Notes under the pieces: generated by a model | What the model was told of the DNA's origin: nothing | The model's database searches: none | Seen by the model: the letters and a program-made list of their open reading frames with translations, nothing else | Made by a program: the position numbers and the translations under genes | NCBI RefSeq assembly: GCF_003201865.1 | Contig: NZ_QJJJ01000006.1 | Coordinates: 149,519-213,518 of the forward strand | Direction of reading: 5' to 3' | Origin: Methylobacterium sp. B4 | GTDB taxonomy: Bacteria > Pseudomonadota > Alphaproteobacteria > Rhizobiales > Beijerinckiaceae | DNA: 64,000 nt | In this document: piece after piece, positions 18,109-26,182 of the stretch | Layout: each line of letters starts with the position of its first letter | How positions within the stretch are numbered: the first letter of the stretch is position 1

Positions 18109-18780
18109 TCAGCCCAGGGGCGAGCGGGCGTAGCCATCGAGCAGATCCTGGGGGTCCCGGTAGATCGCCACGCAGCCGGCCGCCGACAGTTCCGCTTCCG
18201 GGAAGCCGCCGCATAGGACGCCGATCGTCGAAAGCCCAGCCTTTGCAGCGGCTTGCACGTCGTAAGGCGTATCACCCACCACCATCACCGCCTCCTTGGG
18301 CAGGCCGGAAAGCTTGCTCAGAACCGCCTCGAAGATGTCGGGATGGGGCTTGGAGCGCTCGGCGTCGTCGGCAGTGGTGACCACGTCGACGAGATCGGTG
18401 ATGCCGAGGATCTTCTGGTAGTTTTCGACCTCGGAGGCTTTGCCCGAGGAGGCGAGGGCGACGATCTGGCCTGCGTCGCGGACATGGCTCAGCAGCACGC
18501 GCACGCCGGGGAATGGCCGGGCGAGGGGCAGGTAATCCCGCTTGAACAGATCCGAGCGATAGGACTCGATGGCCTCGCCGTCGCGAGCGAGGCGCGCCTC
18601 GTCCACGAAGACCGGCAGGAGCTGGTCGCCCCCCTTACCGATCTGGCGGCGGACCTGGGCCTCCTCCGTCTCGATGTCGAACTGGGCGAAGGCCTCGACC
18701 CAGGCCCGGGCGTGCAGGTCCACGCTGTCGAGAAGCGTGCCGTCGATGTCGAACACCACGGCCCTGATGCGGGTGCTCAT
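18109..18780 (-). CDS. HAD-superfamily phosphatase (phosphoglycolate phosphatase-like)
   Basis: A 223-residue HAD hydrolase. Motif I is VVFDIDGTLLDS with nucleophile Asp11 and Asp13, motif II is the Ser of ALASSGK, and motifs III and IV are the Lys of SKPHPDIFEA and the acidic VMVVGDTPYDVQAA. A helical C1 cap follows motif I. Such enzymes remove phosphate from small metabolites (phosphoglycolate, beta-phosphoglucose); the substrate here is open. The next gene downstream on the strand is unrelated. Confidence 0.88.
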   Translation of the reverse strand: MSTRIRAVVFDIDGTLLDSVDLHARAWVEAFAQFDIETEEAQVRRQIGKGGDQLLPVFVDEARLARDGEAIESYRSDLFKRDYLPLARPFPGVRVLLSHVRDAGQIVALASSGKASEVENYQKILGITDLVDVVTTADDAERSKPHPDIFEAVLSKLSGLPKEAVMVVGDTPYDVQAAAKAGLSTIGVLCGGFPEAELSAAGCVAIYRDPQDLLDGYARSPLG

Positions 18781-18794
18781 CCGAAGACCGGTCC

Positions 18795-19091
18795 TCAGCG
18801 CGGGAAGATGTGAAGGCCGTCATCCGGCAGCAGGTTGCGGGCCGGCCCGCCCGTCTGCTGGCCGCGACCCTGCTGGTAGTAGGGCAGTTCGGGGCGGCGA
18901 TCGTTGTCGCTGCCGGAATCGTATTCCCAGGGTGCGTTCCAGGGCGCCCGGCCGTCCACCGCCGGGACGGCGGGTCCGACGAAGACGGGCGCGCCCGCGC
19001 GCAGCGGCCCCGCCGTCGCGCCGCCTGCCATCAGGGCCGCACCGACGAGGGCGCCCGCGAGACTCACTCCGATCCGCGCCCGCATCGCCAT
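18795..19091 (-). CDS. Small exported protein of unknown function
   Basis: A 98-residue protein with a clear signal peptide (MAMRARIGVSLAGALVGAAL, cleavage after ATA near residue 27). The mature part is Pro/Gly/Asn-rich, ends DDGLHIFPR and has no cysteine, so it is probably a small periplasmic protein. No family is recognised. It lies 14 bp upstream of the HAD gene on the same strand and may share its transcript. Confidence 0.6.
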   Translation of the reverse strand: MAMRARIGVSLAGALVGAALMAGGATAGPLRAGAPVFVGPAVPAVDGRAPWNAPWEYDSGSDNDRRPELPYYQQGRGQQTGGPARNLLPDDGLHIFPR

Positions 19092-19210
19092 CCCGTCCTC
19101 GATCTCGCAAACACCGCCTCGCGCGGCACGAAAGCCAACGGCCGAGCCCGACCCGCGTTCCCGGCCGAATCGTCCGGCGCCTCTCGATGCGGAGACGTCC
19201 GGAAACGACG

Positions 19211-19239
19211 AAGCCCGCCATCCCCAGGGACGGCGGGCT
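19211..19239 (-). terminator. Terminator-like hairpin after the DUF2934 gene
   Basis: Eight-bp arms AGCCCGCC/GGCGGGCT (19212-19219 with 19232-19239) lie about 25 bp past the stop. On the minus strand the stem is followed by TCGTCGTTTCC, a modest T-content tail. Confidence 0.6.
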
Positions 19240-19264
19240 CTCGAATCGCGCGCGGGGCGACGAT

Positions 19265-19687
19265 TCAGTGCAGGACGACGGCCTCGGCGCTCGAAGCGGC
19301 CTTGGCGCGGCCGGCGGCCGGCTTGGCCTTCGGCGCGGCCTTCACGGCCTTGGCGGCGGGGGTCTCGGCGGCCTTGGCGGCCGACTTCGCGCTCGACTTG
19401 GCGGGGGTCTTGGCAGCCGCCTTCTTGGCCGTGGCGGCCTTGGCGACGCCCGCCAGCACCTCGGCGGGGGCCTTCACGGCCGGCTTGACCTCAGCCTTGG
19501 CGCGGCTGGCGCGGGGCTTGGCCACCGGGGCGGACGCCGCCTCGGTCTCGACCGGACGGAGCGCAGCGGCCTGTTGCAGCTCGGCCTCGGCCCGCAGCCA
19601 ATGGGTTTCGGCCCGGCCGAAGACCCGGCCCTCGTCCTCCCAGATATAGTAGGCGCGCTCGCGCACGCTCGTCTCGCACAGCACCAT
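19265..19687 (-). CDS. DUF2934 protein with a long Lys/Ala tail
   Basis: A 140-residue protein in two parts. Residues 1-40 (RERAYYIWEDEGRVFGRAE, then HWLRAEAEL) match DUF2934, a short helical module common in Rhizobiales. Residues 57-140 are low-complexity Ala/Lys/Pro repeats such as AKKAAAKTPAKSSAKSAAKA. These resemble the basic tails of histone H1-like bacterial proteins and AlgP. The tail is positively charged and likely disordered, suggesting nucleic-acid binding; that is inference. The next upstream minus-strand genes are also small unknowns. Confidence 0.8.
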   Translation of the reverse strand: MVLCETSVRERAYYIWEDEGRVFGRAETHWLRAEAELQQAAALRPVETEAASAPVAKPRASRAKAEVKPAVKAPAEVLAGVAKAATAKKAAAKTPAKSSAKSAAKAAETPAAKAVKAAPKAKPAAGRAKAASSAEAVVLH

Positions 19688-19749
19688 GAAGCTCTCCTGA
19701 GGTCGTCCGACGCGAGCCCGAACGATGGAAGCGCATGGTTAAGGGAGCG

Positions 19750-20022
19750 TTAATCGCGTTTCGCGGGGCGCGAGAGGCGCCGCTGGTTCGCCCGGACCTT
19801 GCGGCGGTAGCCGGCCACCACCGCACCGTGGGAGGCGCCGGTGGCGATCTGCATCGCCGCCTCTCCGGCCGCGAGCACCTTCTCGCTCACCATGCGCTGC
19901 GCCTCCGCCTGCGCGCCGCTGCCGCCGGCCGCGAGCTTGGCCATGCGCAGGGCGATCACCGACTGCGCCTCGAAGGCGAGCAGGGTCGTGTCGAATCCAA
20001 GCTTCCACCACGATGCGAACAT
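19750..20022 (-). CDS. Small hypothetical protein, phasin-like character
   Basis: A 90-residue protein starting MFASWWKLGFDTTLLAFEAQ. The first 60 residues form amphipathic helices rich in Ala and Met (SVIALRMAKLAAGG, KVLAAGEAAMQIATGA), and the C-terminus is strongly basic (RRKVRANQRRLSRPAKRD). The pattern recalls short phasin-like or granule-associated proteins, but no family can be stated. It lies 40 bp after the stop of the upstream gene at 20063. Confidence 0.55.
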   Translation of the reverse strand: MFASWWKLGFDTTLLAFEAQSVIALRMAKLAAGGSGAQAEAQRMVSEKVLAAGEAAMQIATGASHGAVVAGYRRKVRANQRRLSRPAKRD

Positions 20023-20062
20023 GACACCTGCTCTCCGTCCCGTCCCGATTCGCGATCCGACT

Positions 20063-20467
20063 TCAGTCGAAGCTGCGGCCCTTGGCGGCGGAGCCGCCGA
20101 GGCTGATCTTGACCTTCTTCGGCTGAGCGGCCGGCGCGGCCCTGCCCCGGCCGACGGGAACGGCCGCCTCCGGCGCAGGCGCCGAGGGCTTGAGCCGGGA
20201 CTGGCCATAGATCACCGAGCCGATTTCGCCGACCGCCTGAATCAGATCCTCGCGCTCGCAGGCGAGGGCCACCTTCAGGCCGAGCTGGTGCATGTGGCTC
20301 TTGCCGTAGAGGTAGGCGGCGAGCTTGGCCCGGGTCAGCGCCGGAATGCGCTCCAGGATGTAGGGCAGGTCGTAATCGTCGGCGCGATAGACCTCGCCGA
20401 GGAGTTCGAGGGAGACCGGGCATTCCGGATCGACGGTGGCGCCGGTGGTCGGGTGGGCCTGGGTCAT
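20063..20467 (-). CDS. Hypothetical protein
   Basis: A 134-residue soluble protein. The N-terminal 90 residues look folded (SLELLGEVYRADDYDLPYIL, then KLAAYLYGKSHMHQLGLKVA), with one cysteine in ALACERED. The C-terminal 40 residues are Pro/Ala-rich and end in KKVKISLGGSAAKGRSFD. Its start ATG overlaps the TGA of the upstream exported-protein gene (4-bp overlap), so the two are translationally coupled. No family is recognised. Confidence 0.65.
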   Translation of the reverse strand: MTQAHPTTGATVDPECPVSLELLGEVYRADDYDLPYILERIPALTRAKLAAYLYGKSHMHQLGLKVALACEREDLIQAVGEIGSVIYGQSRLKPSAPAPEAAVPVGRGRAAPAAQPKKVKISLGGSAAKGRSFD

Positions 20468-20886
20468 GGATCACCTGCTGTCGGTGGTGCGGGCGGAGAG
20501 AGGTCGGCGGCGAGCGCGCCGGATGTCGACGAGCCGGAGGCGGCAGCGCCGGAGGCAGGCGCGTCCGTCACGGACGAGGGCATGAACGCACGCACGGCGG
20601 AGCGCGTCGCCAGGCAGCCGTCACAGACCGAGGCGATCGCGATCCGGGCACGCCTGTCGCTGCGCTCCCATACGGACTCGCGGGCCGTATCCGCAACCGC
20701 CGATCCGGCCGTCGGCGCGGTCCTTTGCCCTTGCCCTTGCCCGGCTCCGGCGGCTCCGTCGAGGCGGGCGGCGGGATTGGCGCGGATGCGCAGGTAGAGC
20801 GGTTCCTCGGCGCGGACGGCGTCGGACGGCGCGAGCAGAGCCACGGCGAGGAGCGCGGCACGGCCCCAGGAAATGCCCGATGTCAT
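20464..20886 (-). CDS. Exported protein of unknown function with a CxxC motif
   Basis: A 140-residue protein with a signal peptide (WGRAALLAVALLAPSDAVRA). The mature region contains Gly/Gln-rich sequence, then VCDGCLATRSAV with a CxxC pair, and a Ser/Ala-rich C-terminus. The ATG at 20886 is chosen because it places the signal peptide at the N-terminus. It is the first gene of a coupled pair with 20063-20467. The role is unknown; the CxxC could be a disulfide or metal site. Confidence 0.6.
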   Translation of the reverse strand: MTSGISWGRAALLAVALLAPSDAVRAEEPLYLRIRANPAARLDGAAGAGQGQGQRTAPTAGSAVADTARESVWERSDRRARIAIASVCDGCLATRSAVRAFMPSSVTDAPASGAAASGSSTSGALAADLSPPAPPTAGDP

Positions 20887-21023
20887 GCGGATGCGCGGCC
20901 TTCGCGGTGGCGGTTGCAGGACACCGAGCCCGCGCATGCGGATCTCCGGGCCGAACAGGATCGGCCGGGATGGTAAACGCGAGCTTAACCGCGAGGTTTC
21001 CGGATCGCGAGGCGCACAACGCG

Positions 21024-21049
21024 AAAAAGCCCGGCGCGGGGCCGGGCTT
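21024..21049 (-). terminator. Intrinsic terminator of the porin gene
   Basis: Nine-bp arms AAGCCCGGC/GCCGGGCTT (21027-21035 with 21041-21049). On the minus strand the stem runs straight into TTTTTCGCG, a classical U-tract. It lies about 50 bp past the stop of the porin gene. Confidence 0.9.
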
Positions 21050-21097
21050 CTCCGAGCGGTCCGGCGGCTCCTTGCGAGCCGCCGGAGCCTGTCGGTC

Positions 21098-21958
21098 CTA
21101 GTACGAGCCGAACTTGTAGTTCAGGCCGGCGCGGACGACGGCGAACTCGGTGTCGCGAACCTGCTGGCCGCCGCTGACGAGCACGACGCCCGGGCTGGTC
21201 ACGGTCACGGTGCGGCCCTGGTTGTCCACCGCGAAGGCGCCACGGCCACCGGTGCCGCGGTCGAGGTTCACGTAGAGACCTTCGACCTTCAGCGTCACGG
21301 CCGAGGACTTGAAGAAGTTCAGGAAGGAGTCGGTCGGGAGAGCGTACTCGATACCGCCACCCGCGGCCCAGCCGGTCTGGAAGTCGTCGCTCGACACGCC
21401 GGTGCCGAACTCACGACCGCCGCCGGAGCCGTAGGCGAAGCCGCCGGTGCCGTACACGAGGGTGCGGTCGAAGGCGTAGCCGAGACGGCCGCGGACGGTG
21501 CCGAAGAAGTCGAGGCCCGACAGGCCACCCGGGTTGAACACCTGCTGCGCGGCCAGCGGGCCGGTGGCGAGGAAGCGGTTCCGGTTACGGCCGAAATCGG
21601 CGTACTGGGCGTCCGCCTCGACACCGATCACGAAGCCGGAGCCCGGGGTGAACTGGTAGTTGTAGCCGATCTGACCACCGCCGACGAAGCCCTCGTTGGA
21701 CTCGCGGTTATTGAAGGCGATCACGGTCGGGGCGGTGACGAGCAGGGAGGCCGGGCCGACGCCGAGCACCGTCGGAGCGCGGTCGTCCTGGGTGCCGAAG
21801 CCGTAACCGGCGTTGAAACCGGCGTAGAAACCGGTCCAGGTGAAGACCGGCACCGGCTGGAACACCGGCGGGGGAGCCGCGCGGCGCGGAAGGTCGGCGG
21901 CCGAGGCGGCCACGGTGGCGGCGACGAGCGCGCTGGAAGCGAGAAGCAGGCTTTTCAT
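21098..21958 (-). CDS. RopB/Omp25-like outer membrane beta-barrel protein
   Basis: A 286-residue protein with a signal peptide (MKSLLLASSALVAATVAASA, mature start at ADLPRRA). The opening of the barrel, FTWTGFYAGFNAGYGFGTQ, is the signature of the small 8-strand porin family common in Rhizobiales (Omp25, Omp31, RopB). Alternating Gly/aromatic strands end in RAGLNYKFGSY, with the terminal aromatic residue needed for barrel insertion. Loops between strands are Asn/Gly-rich and have no assigned function. It is a probable abundant outer membrane protein, and it has a strong terminator and a 350-bp upstream region. Confidence 0.9.
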   Translation of the reverse strand: MKSLLLASSALVAATVAASAADLPRRAAPPPVFQPVPVFTWTGFYAGFNAGYGFGTQDDRAPTVLGVGPASLLVTAPTVIAFNNRESNEGFVGGGQIGYNYQFTPGSGFVIGVEADAQYADFGRNRNRFLATGPLAAQQVFNPGGLSGLDFFGTVRGRLGYAFDRTLVYGTGGFAYGSGGGREFGTGVSSDDFQTGWAAGGGIEYALPTDSFLNFFKSSAVTLKVEGLYVNLDRGTGGRGAFAVDNQGRTVTVTSPGVVLVSGGQQVRDTEFAVVRAGLNYKFGSY

Positions 21959-22110
21959 CGTGTCGTGTCCTGGTTTGGCGGGAGCCGGTGCTGGTTGAAT
22001 TGGCCGGGGGACCTCCCCGGTATCCGTCGCCCTCCTGCGATGGAGCGATGAATGCACCGGAACTCGTCAACGAAACGTGAAGCTTACGCGGCCGTGATGC
22101 ACCGCAACAG

Positions 22111-22136
22111 ATCGATGTGTCGTTCCGCACATCGAT
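22111..22136. promoter_or_regulatory. Inverted repeat upstream of the porin gene
   Basis: Perfect 9-bp arms ATCGATGTG (22111-22119) and CACATCGAT (22128-22136) spaced by 8 bp, about 150 bp upstream of the porin start. A minus-strand TTGACT (22163-22168) lies beside it, but no convincing -10 was seen. The remainder of the 353-bp gap (21959-22311) is comparatively AT-rich and holds no gene. Confidence 0.45.
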
Positions 22137-22311
22137 CCGCGACTGTGCCGACATCCTGCAACAGTCAAACTGATCGATACGATTTGCGTGGAACAGGGTT
22201 AATAACTCGTTAGGGCGCCGAGAAAGACTGCATTAACTCTGTTGGTTCACCCTGCGCGGGCGCCGGCGCTTCCGCTTCCGGAGACATCGGCCCGACGGGT
22301 GCGCTCTCGAC

Positions 22312-22584
22312 ATGTCCCTCGATTCCGGCTCGCCGACGCCGCGCGGCCCTCTCGCATGGTCGATCAAGACGACGCTGATCGTCGGGCTCGCCGCCACGGC
22401 GTTCGCCCACCACATCGCCAAGCCCGTCGACAAGCCGGTCGACCGGGCCGCCGCACCGCGCCCGCAGGCAGCCCGGCCGATCGCCGACCCCGAGACGACG
22501 GGCTCGATCGGCCCCCGTCTGCAGGACCGCGCGCAGGAGACGCATCTCGATCCCTGCGCCCTGCGCAGGGGCGGCCGGGATTGA
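22312..22584 (+). CDS. Small hypothetical protein with one membrane segment
   Basis: A 90-residue frame starting MSLDSGSPTPRGPLAW. A hydrophobic stretch (SIKTTLIVGLAATAFAHHIA) could be a membrane anchor or an uncleaved signal. The rest is Pro/Arg-rich (DRAAAPRPQAARP) and ends with DPCALRRGGRD. No strong ribosome binding site is seen. It could be a real small inner-membrane protein or a chance frame; the family is not recognised. Confidence 0.4.
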   Translation: MSLDSGSPTPRGPLAWSIKTTLIVGLAATAFAHHIAKPVDKPVDRAAAPRPQAARPIADPETTGSIGPRLQDRAQETHLDPCALRRGGRD

Positions 22585-22837
22585 CGGAACGGGTCCGCCG
22601 GCCGAAAACCGGTTGGAGCGTGCGGCACCGATGCTCCGGGCGCAACCGTGCCCGGACCGCCTCGGCATGTCCCGGGCGCCCGCAATCGATTGACAAGCGG
22701 GCGCGTGTCTCTAAGTGTCCCGCGCGTTCGGACGCGTGACGGCGTACCGCGCACGGCTCTCGCGTATCAGCCGCCGGCGCGAGCCCTAGAGCCCCTGCTC
22801 GGCCCACCCCACGCGCGCATATGGTTTCCCGTACCCG

Positions 22838-24358
22838 ATGTCTTTCGCCGATCTTGGACTGAGCGACAAGGTTCTCCAGGCCGTGACCGCGGCCGGCTAC
22901 ACCGAGCCGACGCCGATCCAGGCTCAGGCGATCCCCCACGTGCTCGCCCGGCGCGACGTGCTCGGCATCGCCCAGACCGGCACCGGCAAGACCGCCGCCT
23001 TCACCCTGCCGATGCTGACCATGCTGGAGAGCGGGCGCGCCCGGGCTCGCATGCCGCGCACGCTGATCCTCGAGCCGACCCGCGAACTCGCCGCCCAGGT
23101 CGAGGAGAATTTCGAGCGCTACGGCACCAACCACAAGCTCAACGTGGCGCTGATCATCGGCGGCGTCTCCTTCGCCGACCAGGACGCCAAGCTGACCCGC
23201 GGCACCGACGTGCTGATCGCCACGCCGGGGCGCCTGCTGGACCATTTCGAGCGCGGCAAGCTGCTGCTCACCGGCGTCGAGCTCCTCGTCATCGACGAGG
23301 CCGACCGGATGCTCGACATGGGCTTCATTCCCGATATCGAGCGCATCGTGAAGATGGTGCCCTTCACGCGCCAGACGCTGTTCTTCTCCGCGACCATGCC
23401 GCCGGAGATCGAGCGGCTGGCCGACATGTTCCTCTCGAACCCCCAGCGCGTCGAGGTCGCCCGCCCCGCCTCCACGGCGACGACCATCGAGCAGCGCCTC
23501 GTGGCCACGAGCGCCGAGGGCCACGAGAAGCGCAAGATCCTGCGCCACCTCATCCGCTCGGCGGACGAGCTGCAGAACGGCATCATCTTCTGCAACCGCA
23601 AGCGCGACGTGGCGCTGCTGCAGAAGTCGCTGGCGAGCCACGGCTTCAACGTCGCCGCGCTGCACGGCGACATGGACCAGCGCGCCCGCACCGCGGCGCT
23701 CGACGGCTTCCGCAGCGGCGAGGTTCCCCTGCTCGTGGCCTCGGACGTCGCCGCCCGCGGCCTCGACATCCCGGCGGTGAGCCACGTCTTCAACTTCGAC
23801 GTTCCCCACCACCCCGAGGATTACGTCCACCGGATCGGCCGCACCGGCCGCGCGGGCCGGGCCGGCAACGCCTTCACCCTGGCCAACCGCTCGGATGAGC
23901 GCTCGCTCGCGGCCATCGAGAACCTGATCGGCCAGCCGATCGCGTGGCTCGACGGCGATCTCACCAGCGTCACCGCCTCCGACGAGACGGAGGGCGAGGA
24001 GCCGCGCCGCCGCCGCGGCAGCCGCCGGGCCAAGGAGCCGCAGAAGGCGAGCGAGACGAGCGTCGAGCGCGGCGGCGACCGTCCGAGCGAGGCCGCCCCC
24101 CGCAGCGGGAGCCGCTCCCGCGGCGGTCGCCGCCCGGCCGCCGAGCGCGGCCGCTCCGATGAGGCGCGGCGCGAGCCGGCGGCGGCCCGCGAGCCGCAGC
24201 CGGTCGCGCCCGTCCGCGAGGCCGCCCGGAGCGCCCCCCCGCGCGGCGAGCGGCGTCCGCCGCGCCGCGACGAGGAGGACGACAACACGCCCGTCGGCCT
24301 CGGCTCGCACGTGCCGGCCTTCCTGCTGAAGCCGACCGGAATCCGGAAGAGCAAGTAG
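22838..24358 (+). CDS. DEAD-box RNA helicase, RhlE-like
   Basis: A 506-residue ATP-dependent RNA helicase. The motifs in order are the Q motif YTEPTPIQAQAIP, I AQTGTGKTAAF, Ia PTRELAAQ, Ib ATPGRLLD, II VIDEADRMLD, III SATMP, V ASDVAARGLDIP and VI HRIGRTGRAGR. After residue 380 comes a long basic, Arg/Pro/Glu-rich tail (RRRRGSRRAKEPQ and GERRPPRRDEEDD) as in RhlE, which adds unspecific RNA binding. It probably remodels ribosomal precursor or mRNA structure. It stands alone on the strand. Confidence 0.94.
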   Translation: MSFADLGLSDKVLQAVTAAGYTEPTPIQAQAIPHVLARRDVLGIAQTGTGKTAAFTLPMLTMLESGRARARMPRTLILEPTRELAAQVEENFERYGTNHKLNVALIIGGVSFADQDAKLTRGTDVLIATPGRLLDHFERGKLLLTGVELLVIDEADRMLDMGFIPDIERIVKMVPFTRQTLFFSATMPPEIERLADMFLSNPQRVEVARPASTATTIEQRLVATSAEGHEKRKILRHLIRSADELQNGIIFCNRKRDVALLQKSLASHGFNVAALHGDMDQRARTAALDGFRSGEVPLLVASDVAARGLDIPAVSHVFNFDVPHHPEDYVHRIGRTGRAGRAGNAFTLANRSDERSLAAIENLIGQPIAWLDGDLTSVTASDETEGEEPRRRRGSRRAKEPQKASETSVERGGDRPSEAAPRSGSRSRGGRRPAAERGRSDEARREPAAAREPQPVAPVREAARSAPPRGERRPPRRDEEDDNTPVGLGSHVPAFLLKPTGIRKSK

Positions 24359-24493
24359 CGTCTCCCACCCGCGCGGCGGCACGGCTTTGTCGGAGCCGCC
24401 TTAACGTCCTGGCGAGATTCTGGAGCGACACTCCAGCCAGCGGACGGTCCCCCCGGTGGGGCTTGCCCCGTCCGGCGGAGCGTACGTCACAGG

Positions 24494-25555
24494 ATGAGCC
24501 AGGGCCCCGATCCCGATCGTGAGCGGAGTCTCGTCCTCGCGCAGCGCAGCTTCGAGCTGATGCGCGACTACTGCGCCTGCGCGACGCCGCGGGCCTACGC
24601 CGTGTGGTATCTCTACGTCGCCGGCACGCAGCCGCTGATGAACGACGCGATCAAGCGCCTCACCACGCAGAACGGCACGCTGACGGCCGCCGACATCGAC
24701 GGGCTGCACGACGCCTACATCGACGCGCGCCGCCTCGCGGTCGAGGTGGATCGGATGAATTCCGGTCTCATCGCCGAGGTCGAGGGCATCATGGAGATGA
24801 TCGACGTCTCGATCCACTCCACGACCCAGTACGGCGAGTCGCTTCAAGCCCTCTCCCACGACATCGCCAACACCTCCACCAGCCGGACGCGGCTGCGCGA
24901 GGTCGTCACCACGCTCATCGCCAACACCCGCGACGTCACCGCCAACAACCGCACCCTCGAAGCGCGCATGCGCGAGAGCCGCGGCGAGATCGAAGCCCTG
25001 CGGGAAACCCTGGAGGCGGCTCGCCTGGAGAGCCTGACCGACGCCCTGACGGGCCTGGGCAACCGGCGCTGCTTCGAGGAGGCTCTGCAACGGGCCGTCG
25101 ATGCGCCGACCTCCGGGCGCCGGCCGACGAGCCTGATCGTGGTCGACATCGATTCCTTCAAGCGCTTCAACGACACCTACGGTCACCTCACCGGGGATCA
25201 GGTGCTGCGCCTCGTAGCGATCGTCATGCGCGAGCATGTGGGTCTGGCCGGCGCGACGCTCGCCCGCTTCGGCGGGGAGGAGTTCAGCATCGTCCTGCCG
25301 GAGACGGGGCTGGCCGAGGCCCGGGCCATCGCCGAGCGGGTGCGCGCCGGCGTGACCGGCCGCGAACTCGTGAAGCGCTCGACCGGTGAGTCGCTCGGCA
25401 AGGTCACCGTCTCGCTCGGGGTGGCGACCCAGCACGGGGACGACAACGCCGTCTCCCTCTTGGAGCGGGCGGATGCCTGCCTGTTCGCCGCCAAGCGGGC
25501 CGGCCGCAACCGCACCCTCGACGAGACCGAGGCCGCCCTGCGCGACGTGGCGTGA
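24494..25555 (+). CDS. Diguanylate cyclase (GGDEF protein)
   Basis: A 353-residue cytoplasmic protein that makes cyclic di-GMP from two GTP. The C-terminal half is a GGDEF domain with the active GGEEF at residues 260-264 (LARFGGEEFSIVLP), the LTDALTGLGNRR start and VDIDSFKRFNDTYGH metal/GTP strand. The N-terminal 170 residues are helical with a probable coiled coil (TRLREVVTTLIANTRDVTAN), without membrane spans or a recognised sensor domain. The RxxD inhibitory site expected 5 residues before GGEEF is absent, so product inhibition may be lacking. Confidence 0.93.
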   Translation: MSQGPDPDRERSLVLAQRSFELMRDYCACATPRAYAVWYLYVAGTQPLMNDAIKRLTTQNGTLTAADIDGLHDAYIDARRLAVEVDRMNSGLIAEVEGIMEMIDVSIHSTTQYGESLQALSHDIANTSTSRTRLREVVTTLIANTRDVTANNRTLEARMRESRGEIEALRETLEAARLESLTDALTGLGNRRCFEEALQRAVDAPTSGRRPTSLIVVDIDSFKRFNDTYGHLTGDQVLRLVAIVMREHVGLAGATLARFGGEEFSIVLPETGLAEARAIAERVRAGVTGRELVKRSTGESLGKVTVSLGVATQHGDDNAVSLLERADACLFAAKRAGRNRTLDETEAALRDVA

Positions 25556-25570
25556 GGCGGGGCGAACGCA

Positions 25571-25588
25571 CCGGCCGTTTCCGGCCGG
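25571..25588 (+). terminator. Possible terminator of the GGDEF gene
   Basis: Seven-bp arms CCGGCCG/CGGCCGG with loop TTTC lie 15 bp past the stop codon, followed by CGGCTTTGG. The T-tract is weak. Confidence 0.45.
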
Positions 25589-25644
25589 CGGCTTTGGATA
25601 TGGGGCGTGCCTCGCCGTGACCGGGGGCGGACAACCCTCCCCGA

Positions 25645-26025
25645 TCAGGCCGGGGCGCCCGCCCCGAGCCGGTCCGGCGTCGCGGGGGTGATCGCCACGG
25701 ACTCGCCGCAGCCGCAGGCCGACGTCTGGTTCGGGTTGTTGAACACGAACTGAGACGACAGCTTGCTCGTCTGGAAGTCCATTTCGGTGCCGAGCAGGAA
25801 CAGCACCGCCTTCGGATCGATGAACACGGTCACGCCCCGGTCCTCGATCATGTCCTCGCCGGCCTTGCGCTCCTCGGCATATTCCATCGTGTAGGACATG
25901 CCGGCGCAGCCGCCGTTCTTCACGCCGACGCGAAGCCCCGCGATGGGGCGCTCGGCATCGGCCATGATCGCCTTGATCCGGTCCGCAGCGCGGTCGGTCA
26001 GCGAGATCACCTTGAAACCTGACAT
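25645..26025 (-). CDS. sufA: A-type iron-sulfur carrier SufA/IscA
   Basis: A 126-residue HesB/IscA-fold carrier. The three cluster-binding cysteines are intact: Cys40 in KNGGCAGMSY and Cys104 and Cys106 in ACGCGES. It accepts or passes [2Fe-2S]/[4Fe-4S] clusters from the SufBCD scaffold. The start at 26025 (MSGFKVISLT) is chosen; the longer frame lacks conserved character. It is the last gene in SUF order, but about 690 bp separate it from sufT, occupied by an antisense Uma2 gene. It may therefore need its own promoter. Confidence 0.94.
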   Translation of the reverse strand: MSGFKVISLTDRAADRIKAIMADAERPIAGLRVGVKNGGCAGMSYTMEYAEERKAGEDMIEDRGVTVFIDPKAVLFLLGTEMDFQTSKLSSQFVFNNPNQTSACGCGESVAITPATPDRLGAGAPA

Positions 26026-26182
26026 CGTCGTCTCTCTCCTGCGGCCGGGTTCAAGGCCCGGGCGGGTGAGGGGTTTTGGTACACCGCAAAAGATAAGCAC
26101 TCCCCCGGCGCCGGTCCACCGCCAGACCCGATGCGCCGGCCGATTGCAGCCATGCTATGCTGAATCGGTGACGGAGGCTGCG

